Of a DNA stretch of 64,000 nt, positions 7,962 to 17,589 are shown in pieces (within the stretch, counting starts at the first letter, position 1; each line of letters opens with the position of its first letter). Under the pieces are notes generated by a model. It did not search any database. It was given only the letters and a program-made list of their open reading frames with translations, and was not told where the DNA came from. A program made the translations under genes and the position numbers. The stretch is from Hartmannibacter diazotrophicus (GTDB taxonomy: Bacteria > Pseudomonadota > Alphaproteobacteria > Rhizobiales > Pleomorphomonadaceae). The DNA lies in assembly GCF_900231165.1 (NCBI RefSeq), contig NZ_LT960614.1:556550-620549 (forward strand), written 5' to 3'.

Positions 7962-9768
7962 GAACCGCAATCTTTTCCTCGCGATCATCCTGTCCGTGGC
8001 CGTGATGCTTGGCTGGCAGTTCTTCTTTGCGCCGAAACCGCCGGAGACGACGCAGCAGGCACAGCAGCAGGCGGCGGATGCGGCGAAGTCCGAGGGCATG
8101 ACCGCCCAGGCGCCCGGCCAGTCGCCGGGCACGGCAGCCGCTCCGGGCACCGCGGCGGCGCCGGCGATGCTGAAGCCGCGCACACAAGCGATCGCGGAAA
8201 GCTCCCGCGTTCCCCTGGAAACGGCTGGCATCAGCGGTTCGATCAATCTGAAGGGTGCCCGGATCGACGATGTCGAGCTCAACGACTATCACGAGACGGT
8301 CGACCCGACGTCGCCCAAGGTGACGCTGCTGAGCCCCGGCGATTCGACCGAGGGCTATTTCGCCGAGGTCGGCTTCGTGGTTCCGGCCGGAACGTCCGCC
8401 AAGGTGCCGACGGCCGATACCGTCTGGACGGCGCCGGAAGGCGCGAAGCTGACGCCCACGACCCCCGTCACGCTGACCTGGGACAATGGCGAGGGGCTCC
8501 TCTTCAAGCGCACCATTTCGATCGACGACGCCTACATGTTCACCATCAAGGACGAGGTGGAGAACACGGGAACGGGCGAGATTTCCCTTTTCCCCTACGG
8601 CTTCGTGCAGCGCCATTCGATCCCGCAGGACCGCTCCACCTACGTGCTGCACGAAGGTCTGATCGGCGTCTTCGGCGAGAAGGGCCTCGACGAGGTCAAA
8701 TACGCCACCGTCAAGGACGAGGGCGAGGTCAAGCCGGAAAAGGCCACCGATGGCTGGCTCGGCATGACGGACAAATACTGGGCGACCGTCCTGATTCCGG
8801 ACAAGTCCGACCCCTTCCAGCCGCGCTACCTCTACACCGCCGCCAACGGGCCGGAGACCTGGCAGGCCGACTATCTCGGCGAGGCGATCAAGGTTGCCCC
8901 CGGCGCGACGGCGTCCAACACGACCTTGCTCTTCGCTGGCGCGAAGGTCAGTTCGACGCTCGATGCCTACGGGACCCAATACGACATCCGCAAGTTTGAT
9001 CTCCTGATCGACTGGGGCTGGTTCTACTGGCTCACCCGGCCGATGTTCTGGGTCATCGACCACTTCTACAAGCTCTTCGGTAACTTCGGTGTCGCGATCC
9101 TGCTCGTCACGGTCTGCGTCAAGGCGATCTTCTATCCGCTCGCCAACAAGTCCTATGTGTCGATGAGCAAGATGAAGCTCGTCCAGCCGAAGATGCAGGA
9201 GATCAAGGAGCGCTACGCCGACGATCGCGCGCAGCAGCAGCAGGCGATCATGGAGCTTTACAAGACCGAGAAGATCAATCCGCTGGCAGGCTGCCTGCCG
9301 GTGGTGATCCAGATCCCGGTCTTCTTCTCGCTCTACAAGGTGCTCTACATCACCATCGAGATGCGGCACGCGCCCTTCTTCGGCTGGATCCACGATCTGT
9401 CGGCGCCGGATCCGACGACGATCTTCAACCTCTTCGGCCTCATCCCCTTCGATCCGATGACCATCCCCGTCTTCGGCCACTTCCTGATGCTCGGCGTTTG
9501 GCCGTTGATCATGGGCGTGACGATGTTCCTGCAGATGAAGCTCAATCCGACTCCGCCGGATCCGACGCAGGCGATGATCTTCAACTGGATGCCGCTGATC
9601 TTCATGTTCATGCTGGCGAGCTTCCCGGCCGGTCTCGTGATCTACTGGGCCTGGAACAACACGCTCTCGGTCATCCAGCAGTCGGTGATCATGAAGCGCC
9701 AGGGCGTGAAGATCGAGTTGTGGAACAACATCAAGTCTCTCTTCGGAAAGAAGGAAGCAAAGAGCTAG
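7954..9768 (+). CDS. yidC: Membrane protein insertase YidC
   Basis: 604 residues, normal for the Gram-negative form. Inserts and folds inner-membrane proteins alone or with SecYEG. N-terminal TM MSENRNLFLAIILSVAVM followed by FF, an Ala/Gln-rich linker, a periplasmic beta-super-sandwich domain (about 65-345), then the conserved insertase core (from about 355; NFGVAILLVTVCVKAIFYPL) with cytoplasmic coiled hairpin KMQEIKERYADDR, five TM helices and a basic C-terminus. Start at the ATG overlapping rnpA by 8 nt: it gives the canonical N-terminal TM, whereas longer in-frame starts lie inside rnpA. Confidence 0.97.
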   Translation: MSENRNLFLAIILSVAVMLGWQFFFAPKPPETTQQAQQQAADAAKSEGMTAQAPGQSPGTAAAPGTAAAPAMLKPRTQAIAESSRVPLETAGISGSINLKGARIDDVELNDYHETVDPTSPKVTLLSPGDSTEGYFAEVGFVVPAGTSAKVPTADTVWTAPEGAKLTPTTPVTLTWDNGEGLLFKRTISIDDAYMFTIKDEVENTGTGEISLFPYGFVQRHSIPQDRSTYVLHEGLIGVFGEKGLDEVKYATVKDEGEVKPEKATDGWLGMTDKYWATVLIPDKSDPFQPRYLYTAANGPETWQADYLGEAIKVAPGATASNTTLLFAGAKVSSTLDAYGTQYDIRKFDLLIDWGWFYWLTRPMFWVIDHFYKLFGNFGVAILLVTVCVKAIFYPLANKSYVSMSKMKLVQPKMQEIKERYADDRAQQQQAIMELYKTEKINPLAGCLPVVIQIPVFFSLYKVLYITIEMRHAPFFGWIHDLSAPDPTTIFNLFGLIPFDPMTIPVFGHFLMLGVWPLIMGVTMFLQMKLNPTPPDPTQAMIFNWMPLIFMFMLASFPAGLVIYWAWNNTLSVIQQSVIMKRQGVKIELWNNIKSLFGKKEAKS

Positions 9769-9901
9769 GCCGGGCATCGCCGCACGGCGGAACGCCGATC
9801 CTGCTCCTGATCCTTATGACAAACGATGAAGCCGGCTTGGCCGGGTGCGATCCGCGCCTTGCCAAGCCGACGGCGCTCGCCGCCGAAACCGGGGCCAGAC
9901 C

Positions 9902-10561
9902 ATGACCACTCCCGAGACCTCCGAAGAACAAGAGGCCGTGGCGCTTGAATCCGGACGGCTGCTCTTTGCCCGGCCCTGGTCCTTCGTGCGCGGCATTTCC
10001 GACATGGAGTCGCTGCCCGTCGCGGGCGGGACCGAGATCGCCTTCGCCGGCCGGTCGAATGTCGGCAAGTCCAGCCTCATCAATGCGCTGACGGGGCAGG
10101 GCGGTCTTGCCCGCACATCCAACACGCCGGGCCGCACCCAAGAACTCAACCTCTTCCGTCCCGAGGGCGTCGACAACCTGCTCGTCGTCGACATGCCCGG
10201 CTACGGCTATGCCAAGGCGCCGAAGGCGCAGGTGGATGCCTGGAACCGCCTCGTCTTTTCCTATCTGCGTGGCCGCCCGAACCTGCGCCGCGTCTATGTG
10301 CTCATCGACGCTCGTCACGGCATAAAGGAAAATGACGGGGAGGTCCTGTCGATGCTCGACAAGGCGGCCGTCTCCTACCAGATCGTGCTGACCAAGGCCG
10401 ATAAGATCGGCGCGAAGGATCTGGAAGCCTGCATCGCCGACACCGAGGCCAAGATCCGCAAACGTGCCGCCGCCTTTCCGACGATCGTCGTCACGTCGTC
10501 CGAGAAGGGGCGCGGCATCGACGTCCTGCGCGCCGCGGTCTGGACGTTAACCACCGAATAA
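9902..10561 (+). CDS. engB: Ribosome biogenesis GTP-binding protein YihA/YsxC
   Basis: 219 residues. TrmE-Era-EngA-like GTPase for 50S assembly. G1 [15 protein letters not shown]2 region TSNTPGRT, G3 [10 protein letters not shown]4 TKAD, G5-like VTSSEKGRG. The ATG at 9902 was chosen: it lies just before the acidic N-terminal leader, while the upstream GTG (9845) would add unrelated sequence. Follows yidC by 133 nt, the usual order in Rhizobiales. Confidence 0.96.
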   Translation: MTTPETSEEQEAVALESGRLLFARPWSFVRGISDMESLPVAGGTEIAFAGRSNVGKSSLINALTGQGGLARTSNTPGRTQELNLFRPEGVDNLLVVDMPGYGYAKAPKAQVDAWNRLVFSYLRGRPNLRRVYVLIDARHGIKENDGEVLSMLDKAAVSYQIVLTKADKIGAKDLEACIADTEAKIRKRAAAFPTIVVTSSEKGRGIDVLRAAVWTLTTE

Positions 10562-10578
10562 ATTGCTTTTTTCGATTT

Positions 10579-10613
10579 GGTGCAATCTCGGATTGGATAC
10601 CCTAGATTGCACC
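10579..10613. repeat. Perfect 10-bp inverted repeat upstream of unknown gene
   Basis: GGTGCAATCT (10579-10588) and AGATTGCACC (10604-10613) are perfect reverse complements separated by 15 nt. The right arm ends 3 nt before the ATG at 10617. There is no T-tract, so an intrinsic terminator is unlikely. It could be a dimeric repressor operator or an RNA hairpin that hides the ribosome-binding site. Confidence 0.6.
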
Positions 10614-10616
10614 GCG

Positions 10617-11309
10617 ATGCTGAAACCTGCCTGCCCCGATGCCCTCGCGAACAGTTTCCTCGCCGAAACATGTCGCGCCTTCGATGCCGCTTTCGATCTG
10701 GATGCCGAACGAATCGCCGAACCTGCCCTCTGGCAGTTCGGGGCGGTTCTTCTGGTTGGCCTCCTGCTCGCAAGGCTTCGTGCCTGGCGCTATGTGGTGC
10801 CGCCAACAAGCCGTGAGACCGGCTTGTTCTGGCCGGAACCCGAAGGAGAACCCCGCGGTTCCGATCTCGACCGGATAGGCTCCCTTCTTTCAAGGGTTGC
10901 CGTGGGGCTTGGCGCACCGGATGGTGGAGCCTCGCTGGCCGTCGATGTCCGTGCGGCCGTGGAAATGCTTCACGCATCCCCGGCGAGTGCGCACCCGGTC
11001 CTCGGCATGGGCCTGAACGCACTCGGCGAGGAAATCGCGCGGCTGAGGCAGACCGCTGACGCCTGTGACGACACCGAGGCCGCCGACGTCGATACGGCGG
11101 GGGACATCGCCTTTCGGGCTGCCGCTCTCGCCCATTGCTTCAAGAGCCTCGCGCGCCGCCTGCGCGGAGAGGTCTGGTCGGACGGTCCGCTTCTTAACGA
11201 GGCCGGTCTGACCGCACTTGAGGAGCGGTTCGGCGTCGATCATTCGGCGCTCCGGTACCTGGAGCCCTTGACGATGGACGAGACGTTTCTGTCCGCCGGG
11301 AGCGAATGA
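10617..11309 (+). CDS. Hypothetical protein between engB and argB
   Basis: 230 residues from the ATG at 10617 (a TTG at 10563 in the same frame would add 18 residues and run through the inverted repeat). One hydrophobic segment (FGAVLLVGLLLARL, about 40-55), then a mostly helical, Ala/Leu-rich acidic cytoplasmic-type region with several Cys. Not recognised. Its position inside the conserved engB-argB block suggests an accessory insertion or a rapidly evolving local gene. Function unknown. Confidence 0.55.
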   Translation: MLKPACPDALANSFLAETCRAFDAAFDLDAERIAEPALWQFGAVLLVGLLLARLRAWRYVVPPTSRETGLFWPEPEGEPRGSDLDRIGSLLSRVAVGLGAPDGGASLAVDVRAAVEMLHASPASAHPVLGMGLNALGEEIARLRQTADACDDTEAADVDTAGDIAFRAAALAHCFKSLARRLRGEVWSDGPLLNEAGLTALEERFGVDHSALRYLEPLTMDETFLSAGSE

Positions 11310-11416
11310 TCGCCGGCGACCGGGCCTCTTCCCATTGAGACCTTTTTCAAAAGCCGGTATACGGCACGCGGCCTTCACGCCGCCTTTCCCGTGATCCCAT
11401 CCGGAGACGCCGTCCC

Positions 11417-12334
11417 ATGCCCACCACCAGCGACCTTGCCAACGGCCTGTCGGAGGCAAACCAGGTCTCGCGCGCGCGGATCATCTCCGAGGCGCTGCCC
11501 TTCATGCAGCGCTACGACGACAAGACCATCGTGGTGAAATACGGCGGCCATGCCATGGGCGACGAAGCCCTTGCGCGCGCCTTCGCCCGCGACGTCGTAC
11601 TCCTGAAGCAGTCCGGCATGATGCCCATCGTCGTCCACGGCGGCGGGCCGCAGATCGCCGCGATGCTCGAAAAGCTCGGCATCAAGTCCGAGTTCAAGGC
11701 CGGCCTCCGCGTAACCGACAAGGCGACCGTCGAGATCGTCGAGATGGTGCTGGCCGGCTCCATCAACAAGGCGATCGTTTCCGCGATCAACGCCGAGGGC
11801 GGACGCGCCATCGGCCTGTGCGGCAAGGACGGCAACATGGTCGAGGTGGAGCGCGTCACCCGCACCATGCGCGACCCGGACAGCAACATCGAGAAGGTCG
11901 TCGATCTTGGCTTCGTCGGCGACCCGAAGAAGGTCAATCCCGCTGTCCTCAACATGGTGGCGAAGGAAGACCTCATTCCGGTCATCGCCCCGGTCGCGCC
12001 TGGGATCGACGGCGAAACCTACAACGTCAACGCCGATACCTTCGCCGGCGCCATCGCCGGTGCGCTCGGCGCGACGCGGCTGCTTTTCCTGACCGACGTT
12101 CCGGGCGTGCTCGACGCCCAGGGCAAGCTGATCAAGGAACTCTCGGTCGCCGAGGCCCGCCGCCTCATCACCGACGGCACCATCTCCGGCGGCATGATCC
12201 CCAAGGTGGAAACCTGCATCGAGGCGCTGGATCGCGGCGTCGAGGCGGTCGTGATCGTCAACGGCAAGACGCCCCATGCGGTGCTGCTCGAGATCTTCAC
12301 CGAGCATGGCGCCGGCACGATGATACACCGCTGA
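11417..12334 (+). CDS. argB: Acetylglutamate kinase
   Basis: 305 residues. Phosphorylates N-acetyl-L-glutamate, the second step of arginine synthesis. Amino-acid-kinase fold: [14 protein letters not shown] near the N-terminus, VVHGGGPQI glycine loop, [25 protein letters not shown] (substrate/ATP contacts) and [15 protein letters not shown]. The extra N-terminal helix (about 25 residues) fits arginine-inhibited hexameric forms. Other arg genes in this window (argF, argD) lie 45 kb away. Confidence 0.97.
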   Translation: MPTTSDLANGLSEANQVSRARIISEALPFMQRYDDKTIVVKYGGHAMGDEALARAFARDVVLLKQSGMMPIVVHGGGPQIAAMLEKLGIKSEFKAGLRVTDKATVEIVEMVLAGSINKAIVSAINAEGGRAIGLCGKDGNMVEVERVTRTMRDPDSNIEKVVDLGFVGDPKKVNPAVLNMVAKEDLIPVIAPVAPGIDGETYNVNADTFAGAIAGALGATRLLFLTDVPGVLDAQGKLIKELSVAEARRLITDGTISGGMIPKVETCIEALDRGVEAVVIVNGKTPHAVLLEIFTEHGAGTMIHR

Positions 12335-12401
12335 TTTAGTGGGGTCGCATTCAGCGATTCCGCATCGCGAAAGAATGACTGGCTGTTCATAAACGTCCGT
12401 T

Positions 12402-12407
12402 TATAAT
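12402..12407 (+). promoter_or_regulatory. TATAAT -10 box for HAD nucleotidase gene
   Basis: A perfect TATAAT (12402-12407) sits 68 nt after the argB stop. The -35 region is weak. If used, transcription would begin near 12414, which argues against translation from the ATG at 12406 and for the TTG at 12481 or GTG at 12541. Confidence 0.4.
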
Positions 12408-12480
12408 GGTGTCCCGAAGGCAAGGGCCCGGGCTGCGGAATACCGCGTCGCTGGGCCTTCAAGACAGGACGTTGGAAATC

Positions 12481-13227
12481 TTGACCGTCGCGCCTTTTAT
12501 CCCCTCCGAGGGCCGTCATCTTCATCTGCATGACCTGCGCGTGTTTCACGGCACGGAAGCGTGGATCTTCGATCTGGACAACACGCTCTATCCGGCAAAG
12601 TCGAACCTCTTCGCCCAGATCGACGTGCGGATCCGCGACTATGTCGCCAAGCTGCTCGATATTCCGATGGAAGAAGCCAACACCGTCCAGAAGGACTATT
12701 ACCAGCGCTATGGCACCACGCTGCGCGGCCTGATGGAAGAGCGGGACATCCAGCCCGACGACTTCCTCGACTATGTCCACGACATCGATCACTCGGTCCT
12801 CGAGCCCGACCCCGATCTCGGCCGGGCGATTGGCCTGCTGCCGGGCAAGAAGTTCATTTTCACCAATGGCTCGCGCGGCCACGCCGAACGGACGGTCGAA
12901 CGCCTCGGCATCGCCGGCCATTTCGAGGATGTGCTCGATATCGTCGCGACGGACCTGGAGCCGAAGCCGCGGCGCACGGCCTATGACATCTTCCTGCAGA
13001 AGACCGGCGTTTCTCCGGCGCGCGCGGCGATGTTCGAGGATCTTTCGCGCAATCTGGCGGTCCCGCATGCCCTCGGCATGCACACGATCCTCGTGGTGCC
13101 GACCGGCACCCGCGAGGTCTTCCGCGAAGCCTGGGAACTGGAAGGCGACGATGCGCCCCACGTGGAATTCGTCACCGACAACCTGACCGGTTTCGTGGAG
13201 AAGGTGGCGGGCGCCCTGAAGTCCTGA
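12481..13227 (+). CDS. HAD-superfamily pyrimidine 5'-nucleotidase
   Basis: 248 residues from TTG 12481. HAD hydrolase of the SDT1/pyrimidine 5'-nucleotidase group. Motif I DLDNTLYP (nucleophile D), a helical cap, motif II FTNGSRGHAERT, motif III Lys in LEPKPRRTAYD, motif IV AMFEDLSRNL. The TTG is favoured because an AGGA lies about 10 nt upstream and it follows the TATAAT element. GTG at 12541 and ATG at 12406 are alternatives. Position after argB is the usual Rhizobiales order (dapD normally follows, but here the next gene is pncB on the other strand). Confidence 0.85.
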   Translation: MTVAPFIPSEGRHLHLHDLRVFHGTEAWIFDLDNTLYPAKSNLFAQIDVRIRDYVAKLLDIPMEEANTVQKDYYQRYGTTLRGLMEERDIQPDDFLDYVHDIDHSVLEPDPDLGRAIGLLPGKKFIFTNGSRGHAERTVERLGIAGHFEDVLDIVATDLEPKPRRTAYDIFLQKTGVSPARAAMFEDLSRNLAVPHALGMHTILVVPTGTREVFREAWELEGDDAPHVEFVTDNLTGFVEKVAGALKS

Positions 13228-13300
13228 GAGGTCGACCGGCGGCGGGCTGACGTCGATTTGACAGCCGCGACAGCCGCCTGCCATCCGCTCCGACAGTCCC

Positions 13301-14635
13301 TCAGACCAGCACTTCGTGCTCGGCCATCCCCCGGTCCCCAAAGACCCGGAGATAACGCTCGATCTCGTCCCTCGGCCCGGTCGCCTTGGTCGGGTTGTCG
13401 GAAAGCTTCACGGCGGGTCGCCCCGCCGCTTCCATCACCTTGCAGACGAGCGACGTCGGGTACATCAGCTTGTCGTCGCCGTGCGGCATGCAGCCACGGA
13501 AGTCGTTGGTGAGGTTGGTTCCCCAGCCGATCGGCACGCCGCCGATCTTGCCGCGGAAATGGCGCACGCAGGTTTCGATCGAGTCGATGTCCATGCCGTC
13601 GGACAGGATCGCGACCTTCGACATCGGGTCGCGGCCGCGCGCTTTCAGCCAGGCGATATATTCCTCGACCGCCTCGATCGGCTCCTTGGAATCGGGGCGA
13701 AGGCCGGTCCAGTCGGAAAAGTCCTCCGGCGCGTGTTCCAGGAAATAGGTCGTCCCGAAACTGTCCGGCAGCATGATCTTGAGATTGCCGGAATAGAAGG
13801 ACGCCCAGTCGCGCAGCACCTTGTAGGGCGACTGCCGGAGTTCCTCGTCGGAATCGGCCAGCGCCGCGTAGACCATCGGCAACTCGTGCGCGTTGGTGCC
13901 GAGCGCTTCGAGACCGAGATCCATGGCGTGCTTGACGTTTGAGGTGCCGGTGAAGCTGTCGCCGATCCCCTCCATCATCGCCTCGATGCACCAGCGCTGC
14001 CACAGGAACGAATGGCGCCGGCGGGTGCCGAAGTCGCCGACCCTCAGCGGGCCCTCGCGCTCGAGCTGGCGCAGCCGCTCGATCTTGGCCCAGAGCTTGG
14101 CCTTGGCGCGGGCATAGAGCACGTCGATCTCGAACCGGCTCATCGACTTCATCACCGCGCGGGCCTTGAGCTCGCTCATGATCGCAAGCGCCGGGATCTC
14201 CCAGGCCGTCACCTCCGCCCAGGGGCCGTGGAAGCGCAGCTCGAACTGGTCGTCGACGATGCTGAGCTCATATTCCGGCAGCTTGAAATCGTAGAGCCAG
14301 GAAATGAACTCCGGCCGGAAGATCTGCTTGGTGCCGTAGAAGGTGTTGCCGGCAAGCCAGATGATCTCGTTCTTCTGGAAGCTGAGGTTGCGGACGAAGT
14401 CGAGCTGCTCCTCCAGTTCCTTCCGGTCGATGATGCGCGCGAGCGGCAGGTCCTTGGCGCGGTTGATCAGGTGAAAGGTGACGGGAAGGTCGCGATGCAG
14501 CACGAACTGCATCTGCTGCATCAGCAGCTTGTAGAAATCGGTGTCCAGAAGCGTGCGGACGATCGGATCGACCTTGAAGGTGTGATTGTAGGCCCTGGTC
14601 GCGATATCGACGATCATCCGTTCCCGTCCCGCCAT
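13301..14635 (-). CDS. pncB: Nicotinate phosphoribosyltransferase
   Basis: 444 residues from the ATG complementary to 14633-14635. Makes nicotinate mononucleotide from nicotinate and PRPP in NAD salvage. Conserved blocks: [13 protein letters not shown] near the N-terminus, LWLAGNTFY-like region, [39 protein letters not shown] and [13 protein letters not shown]. Longer in-frame starts exist upstream, but the conserved region begins shortly after this Met. Convergent with the HAD gene, divergent from glycerate kinase. Confidence 0.95.
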   Translation of the reverse strand: MAGRERMIVDIATRAYNHTFKVDPIVRTLLDTDFYKLLMQQMQFVLHRDLPVTFHLINRAKDLPLARIIDRKELEEQLDFVRNLSFQKNEIIWLAGNTFYGTKQIFRPEFISWLYDFKLPEYELSIVDDQFELRFHGPWAEVTAWEIPALAIMSELKARAVMKSMSRFEIDVLYARAKAKLWAKIERLRQLEREGPLRVGDFGTRRRHSFLWQRWCIEAMMEGIGDSFTGTSNVKHAMDLGLEALGTNAHELPMVYAALADSDEELRQSPYKVLRDWASFYSGNLKIMLPDSFGTTYFLEHAPEDFSDWTGLRPDSKEPIEAVEEYIAWLKARGRDPMSKVAILSDGMDIDSIETCVRHFRGKIGGVPIGWGTNLTNDFRGCMPHGDDKLMYPTSLVCKVMEAAGRPAVKLSDNPTKATGPRDEIERYLRVFGDRGMAEHEVLV

Positions 14636-14817
14636 GTCATTGAGGAAGCTGTCTGGCGCAATCCCTGCTCCTATCCCATTCTGCGGCGCGATGCCACATC
14701 GGGCCGGCGAGATTTTCCTCACCGAGGCGCAAGTGTTTGTGGCGCCGCCGCGACCACATGGCTCTTGAGCACGGCAAGCGAGTTCAATAATCAGACGAGT
14801 GACAGGGGGAACGATGC

Positions 14818-16095
14818 ATGGCGATCGACAATCCGCGTGAATTTCTGAAAGACCTCTTCAAGGCTGCCGTCGATGCCGCCGACCCGGATCAGATCATTGC
14901 CCGCTACCTGCCGGAGCGTCCCAAGGGGCGCACGATCGTCGTCGGCGCCGGCAAGGCCTCGGCGGCGATGGCGCAGTCTTTCGAAAAGGCCTGGAAGGCC
15001 GCCGGCAACGGCCCGCTCGAAGGCATCGTCGTCACCCGCTACGGTTACGGCCACGCATGCGAGGAGATCGAGATCGTCGAGGCCGCCCATCCGGTGCCTG
15101 ATGCCGCGGGCGCCGCGGCGGCGGGTCGGATCATGGATCTCGTCTCGAACCTGACGCCGGACGACCTCGTCGTGGCGCTCATTTCCGGCGGCGGCTCGTC
15201 GCTGCTGACCATGCCGCCCGAAAGTCTTGGCGGCGAGGCCAAGCGCGAGGTCAATCGCGTCCTGCTCCATTCCGGCGCCTCGATCCACGAGATGAACTGC
15301 GTGCGCAAGCACCTTTCGCTGATCAAGGGCGGCCGTTTGGCGAAGGCCGCCCATCCGGCCAAAGTCGCGACGCTCGTGATCTCCGATATTCCCGGCGACG
15401 ATCCGGCGCTTGTCGCCTCAGGCCCCACCATTCCCGATCCGGCAACGCGCAAGGATGCCCTCTCGATCGTCGAGCGCTACGGCATGGCGCTGCCGCAGGC
15501 AGCGATGGACTGGCTGACGAGCGATGCCGCCAGCGCGCCGCATCCGAACGACCCGGAATTTGCCGGCAACTCCGTGGCCGTGATCGCCGCCGCGCAGATG
15601 TCGCTGGAGGCGGCCGCCGCGAAGGCAAGGGCGGCCGGCCTTGAGACCCATATCCTCAGCGATTCCATCGAGGGCGAGGCCCGCGATGTCGGATCCATGC
15701 ATGCCGGCATTGTGCGCCAGATGGCGCAGCACGGCGAACCTTTTGCGCGGCCGTGCCTGCTGTTGTCCGGCGGCGAGACGACCGTTACCGTGCGCCAGAA
15801 GGGCCGGGGCGGGCGCAACAGCGAATTCCTCTTGAGCTTTGCCATCGGCATTGCCGGCGTCGAGGGCGTCACCGCGCTCGCCGGAGACACCGACGGCATC
15901 GACGGCTCGGAAGACAATGCCGGCGCGCTCTGTGATGGCGGAACGGCCGAGGCGATCTTCCAGGCCGGCGCCAATCCGAAGGAACTGCTCGCCCGCAATG
16001 ATGCCTGGGGGGCCTTCGACAGCGTCGGCTCGCTGCTGGTGACCGGGCCGACGCGCACCAACGTCAACGATTTTCGCGCCATTCTTGTCCTTTGA
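14818..16095 (+). CDS. Glycerate 2-kinase (MOFRL family)
   Basis: 425 residues. Type-2 glycerate kinase (GckA/TtuD-like) that converts D-glycerate to 2-phosphoglycerate. N-terminal DUF4147 domain with [13 protein letters not shown] and [11 protein letters not shown]-terminal MOFRL domain with [30 protein letters not shown] and DNAGALCD. Some relatives are annotated hydroxypyruvate reductase. An intrinsic terminator follows. Stand-alone gene, so the glycerate source (serine cycle, photorespiration, glyoxylate) is not shown. Confidence 0.93.
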   Translation: MAIDNPREFLKDLFKAAVDAADPDQIIARYLPERPKGRTIVVGAGKASAAMAQSFEKAWKAAGNGPLEGIVVTRYGYGHACEEIEIVEAAHPVPDAAGAAAAGRIMDLVSNLTPDDLVVALISGGGSSLLTMPPESLGGEAKREVNRVLLHSGASIHEMNCVRKHLSLIKGGRLAKAAHPAKVATLVISDIPGDDPALVASGPTIPDPATRKDALSIVERYGMALPQAAMDWLTSDAASAPHPNDPEFAGNSVAVIAAAQMSLEAAAAKARAAGLETHILSDSIEGEARDVGSMHAGIVRQMAQHGEPFARPCLLLSGGETTVTVRQKGRGGRNSEFLLSFAIGIAGVEGVTALAGDTDGIDGSEDNAGALCDGGTAEAIFQAGANPKELLARNDAWGAFDSVGSLLVTGPTRTNVNDFRAILVL

Positions 16096-16121
16096 TGGAT
16101 GTGCCGGCCCTTTTGAAGGTG

Positions 16122-16150
16122 TGCAGCGGCAGCCGTCTTGGGCCGCTGCA
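16122..16150 (+). terminator. Terminator after glycerate kinase
   Basis: TGCAGCGGC (16122-16130) pairs with GCCGCTGCA (16142-16150), a perfect 9-bp stem with an 11-nt loop, followed by ATTTGT. 27 nt after the stop codon. Confidence 0.65.
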
Positions 16151-16830
16151 ATTTGTCTCAGTGCAATTTTACTTATGACCCGGCGGTGAAATAAAACACC
16201 ACAAAGATGATGATCGAATCCCGTGATCTGAGCGATGGGGCGGAATCATGGGTCGTGCGTAAGAATTAAATTGTTAGAATTGAACCGTATTATTTTAAGT
16301 CCATGTTGGATGCACTGTAAATTATTGTCGACTAATCATTGATTTTGGCATGATATGTGTAGGGAAAATCGGATTTTCTGAATTTTATTCACTGAATATA
16401 GATTTATTCGATAGTGATGACTGAAATCGAGAAAAAGCAGTCAAATGCCTTCCGAAGGCGGTCTCTTTAAGTAAGAGATTGATAATTTTAGAAAATTAAA
16501 CTTATTCCTTTGAACGGGCTGTCCGTCCCGGACGCGCCTCTCCCCTCCAGTTCTTCGCCGGGCCAGCACTGCGGCGTTTAAATATCTAAATTCCAGCATA
16601 TATCGGACGATGACGAAGCCTGATCGGCGCAAGACGCTTGGTTGATCGGGCATCCATCCAATCGATTTGACGTCCGGGAGACGGTTCTCCTGCAGGCGTC
16701 AGTCATGTGTCTCATCGTGGTGGTGGGCATCCTTCATGGTGCAGGTGAGAAATGGTGTTTGTATTGAGGACGACTTTGGGATTGCGCATGCCGTTTGCCG
16801 GGCCGTGCCGGAACGCGGCGGGTGACTGAC
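16151..16830. other. AT-rich non-coding island
   Basis: About 680 nt with no convincing gene. From roughly 16160 to 16640 the DNA is strikingly AT-rich compared with the rest of the window (runs such as TTAAATTGTTAGAATTG and TATAGATTTATTCG). A minus-strand frame at 16441-16653 gives only a basic, low-complexity 70-residue peptide and is rejected. A short hairpin is seen at GCCTTCCGAAGGC near 16446. It may be a promoter/regulatory hub for the GntR gene, an xenogeneic-silencer target, or a scar of transferred DNA. Confidence 0.6.
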
Positions 16831-17550
16831 ATGATGCAGCGAAAGAAACCCAAGCTTTCCGTGCGGATCGTGGCCGAGTTGCGCCGGCGCATCGAGAGCG
16901 GCGAAATCGTCGAAGGCGGACGCTTGCCGACGGAAATCGCTCTCGTCAGGGAGTTCGGCGTCAGCCGAACTGTCATACGCGAAGCCGTGACCAGCCTGAC
17001 CTCCGATGGCTGGGTCGAGCCCCGTCAGGGGGCGGGCGTTTTCGTCATCCGCAGGGGCGACGAGAAGAAGCCCTGTCCCTGGGCGCTGCAGCAGGTTGAC
17101 CCGGCTGCTGGCGACGATTTCCGTCTCGCAATGGAAGTCGAGGCGGCGGGGCTTGCCGCTCTGCGCCGCGATGCGTCGGATATCGAGGCGATGCGCCAGG
17201 CGCAGGAGGCGCTCGCGGGAGCCGGGAGCGGGGAAATGCCGCCGCACAAAGCCGACATCGCCTTTCACTGTGCCGTGGCCGCCGCCACCCGGAATGTCTA
17301 TTTCCGGCAGGTGGCGGAATCCTTGATGGCCATGCTGATCCGAAACCGGTTCGACGACGAGGCGGGGACGGAGGCCGCGGCAGGCGACGGGGAATGGGCG
17401 CATGCGATTCATGCCGAGCATGAGGCCGTGATCGCGGCCATCGCCGCCGGCGATGCCGAGGCGGCCCGGGCGGCCATGCAGCGCCATCTGGCCGGATGCC
17501 GCGTCCGTCGTGCGGGAAGTTCGCCGAAGCAGTGCATGGCGGGCGGCTAG
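16831..17550 (+). CDS. GntR/FadR-family transcriptional regulator
   Basis: 239 residues from the ATG at 16831. N-terminal winged HTH (SVRIVAELRRRIESGEI, then LPTEIALVREFGVSRTVIREA and a wing ending RQGAGVFV), then an FCD-type all-helical ligand domain with metal-site-like His residues (HKADIAFHCAVAAAT, HAEHEAVIAAIAAGD, MQRHL). FCD regulators usually respond to organic acids or sugar acids and repress an adjacent catabolic operon. None is adjacent here; glycerate kinase is the nearest metabolic gene, 735 nt upstream. Ligand unknown. Confidence 0.88.
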   Translation: MMQRKKPKLSVRIVAELRRRIESGEIVEGGRLPTEIALVREFGVSRTVIREAVTSLTSDGWVEPRQGAGVFVIRRGDEKKPCPWALQQVDPAAGDDFRLAMEVEAAGLAALRRDASDIEAMRQAQEALAGAGSGEMPPHKADIAFHCAVAAATRNVYFRQVAESLMAMLIRNRFDDEAGTEAAAGDGEWAHAIHAEHEAVIAAIAAGDAEAARAAMQRHLAGCRVRRAGSSPKQCMAGG

Positions 17551-17589
17551 CGATCGATCAAGGCAAGCGGCCTGCCAGGGGCGGGCCGC

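Noticed and set aside
7816-9777. 653-codon open frame on the minus strand across yidC
   Set aside because: Antisense to a clear yidC gene; Asp/Arg/His-rich composition typical of GC-skewed shadow frames.
16441-16653. 70-codon minus-strand frame in the AT-rich island
   Set aside because: No recognisable domain, basic low-complexity, no ribosome-binding site.
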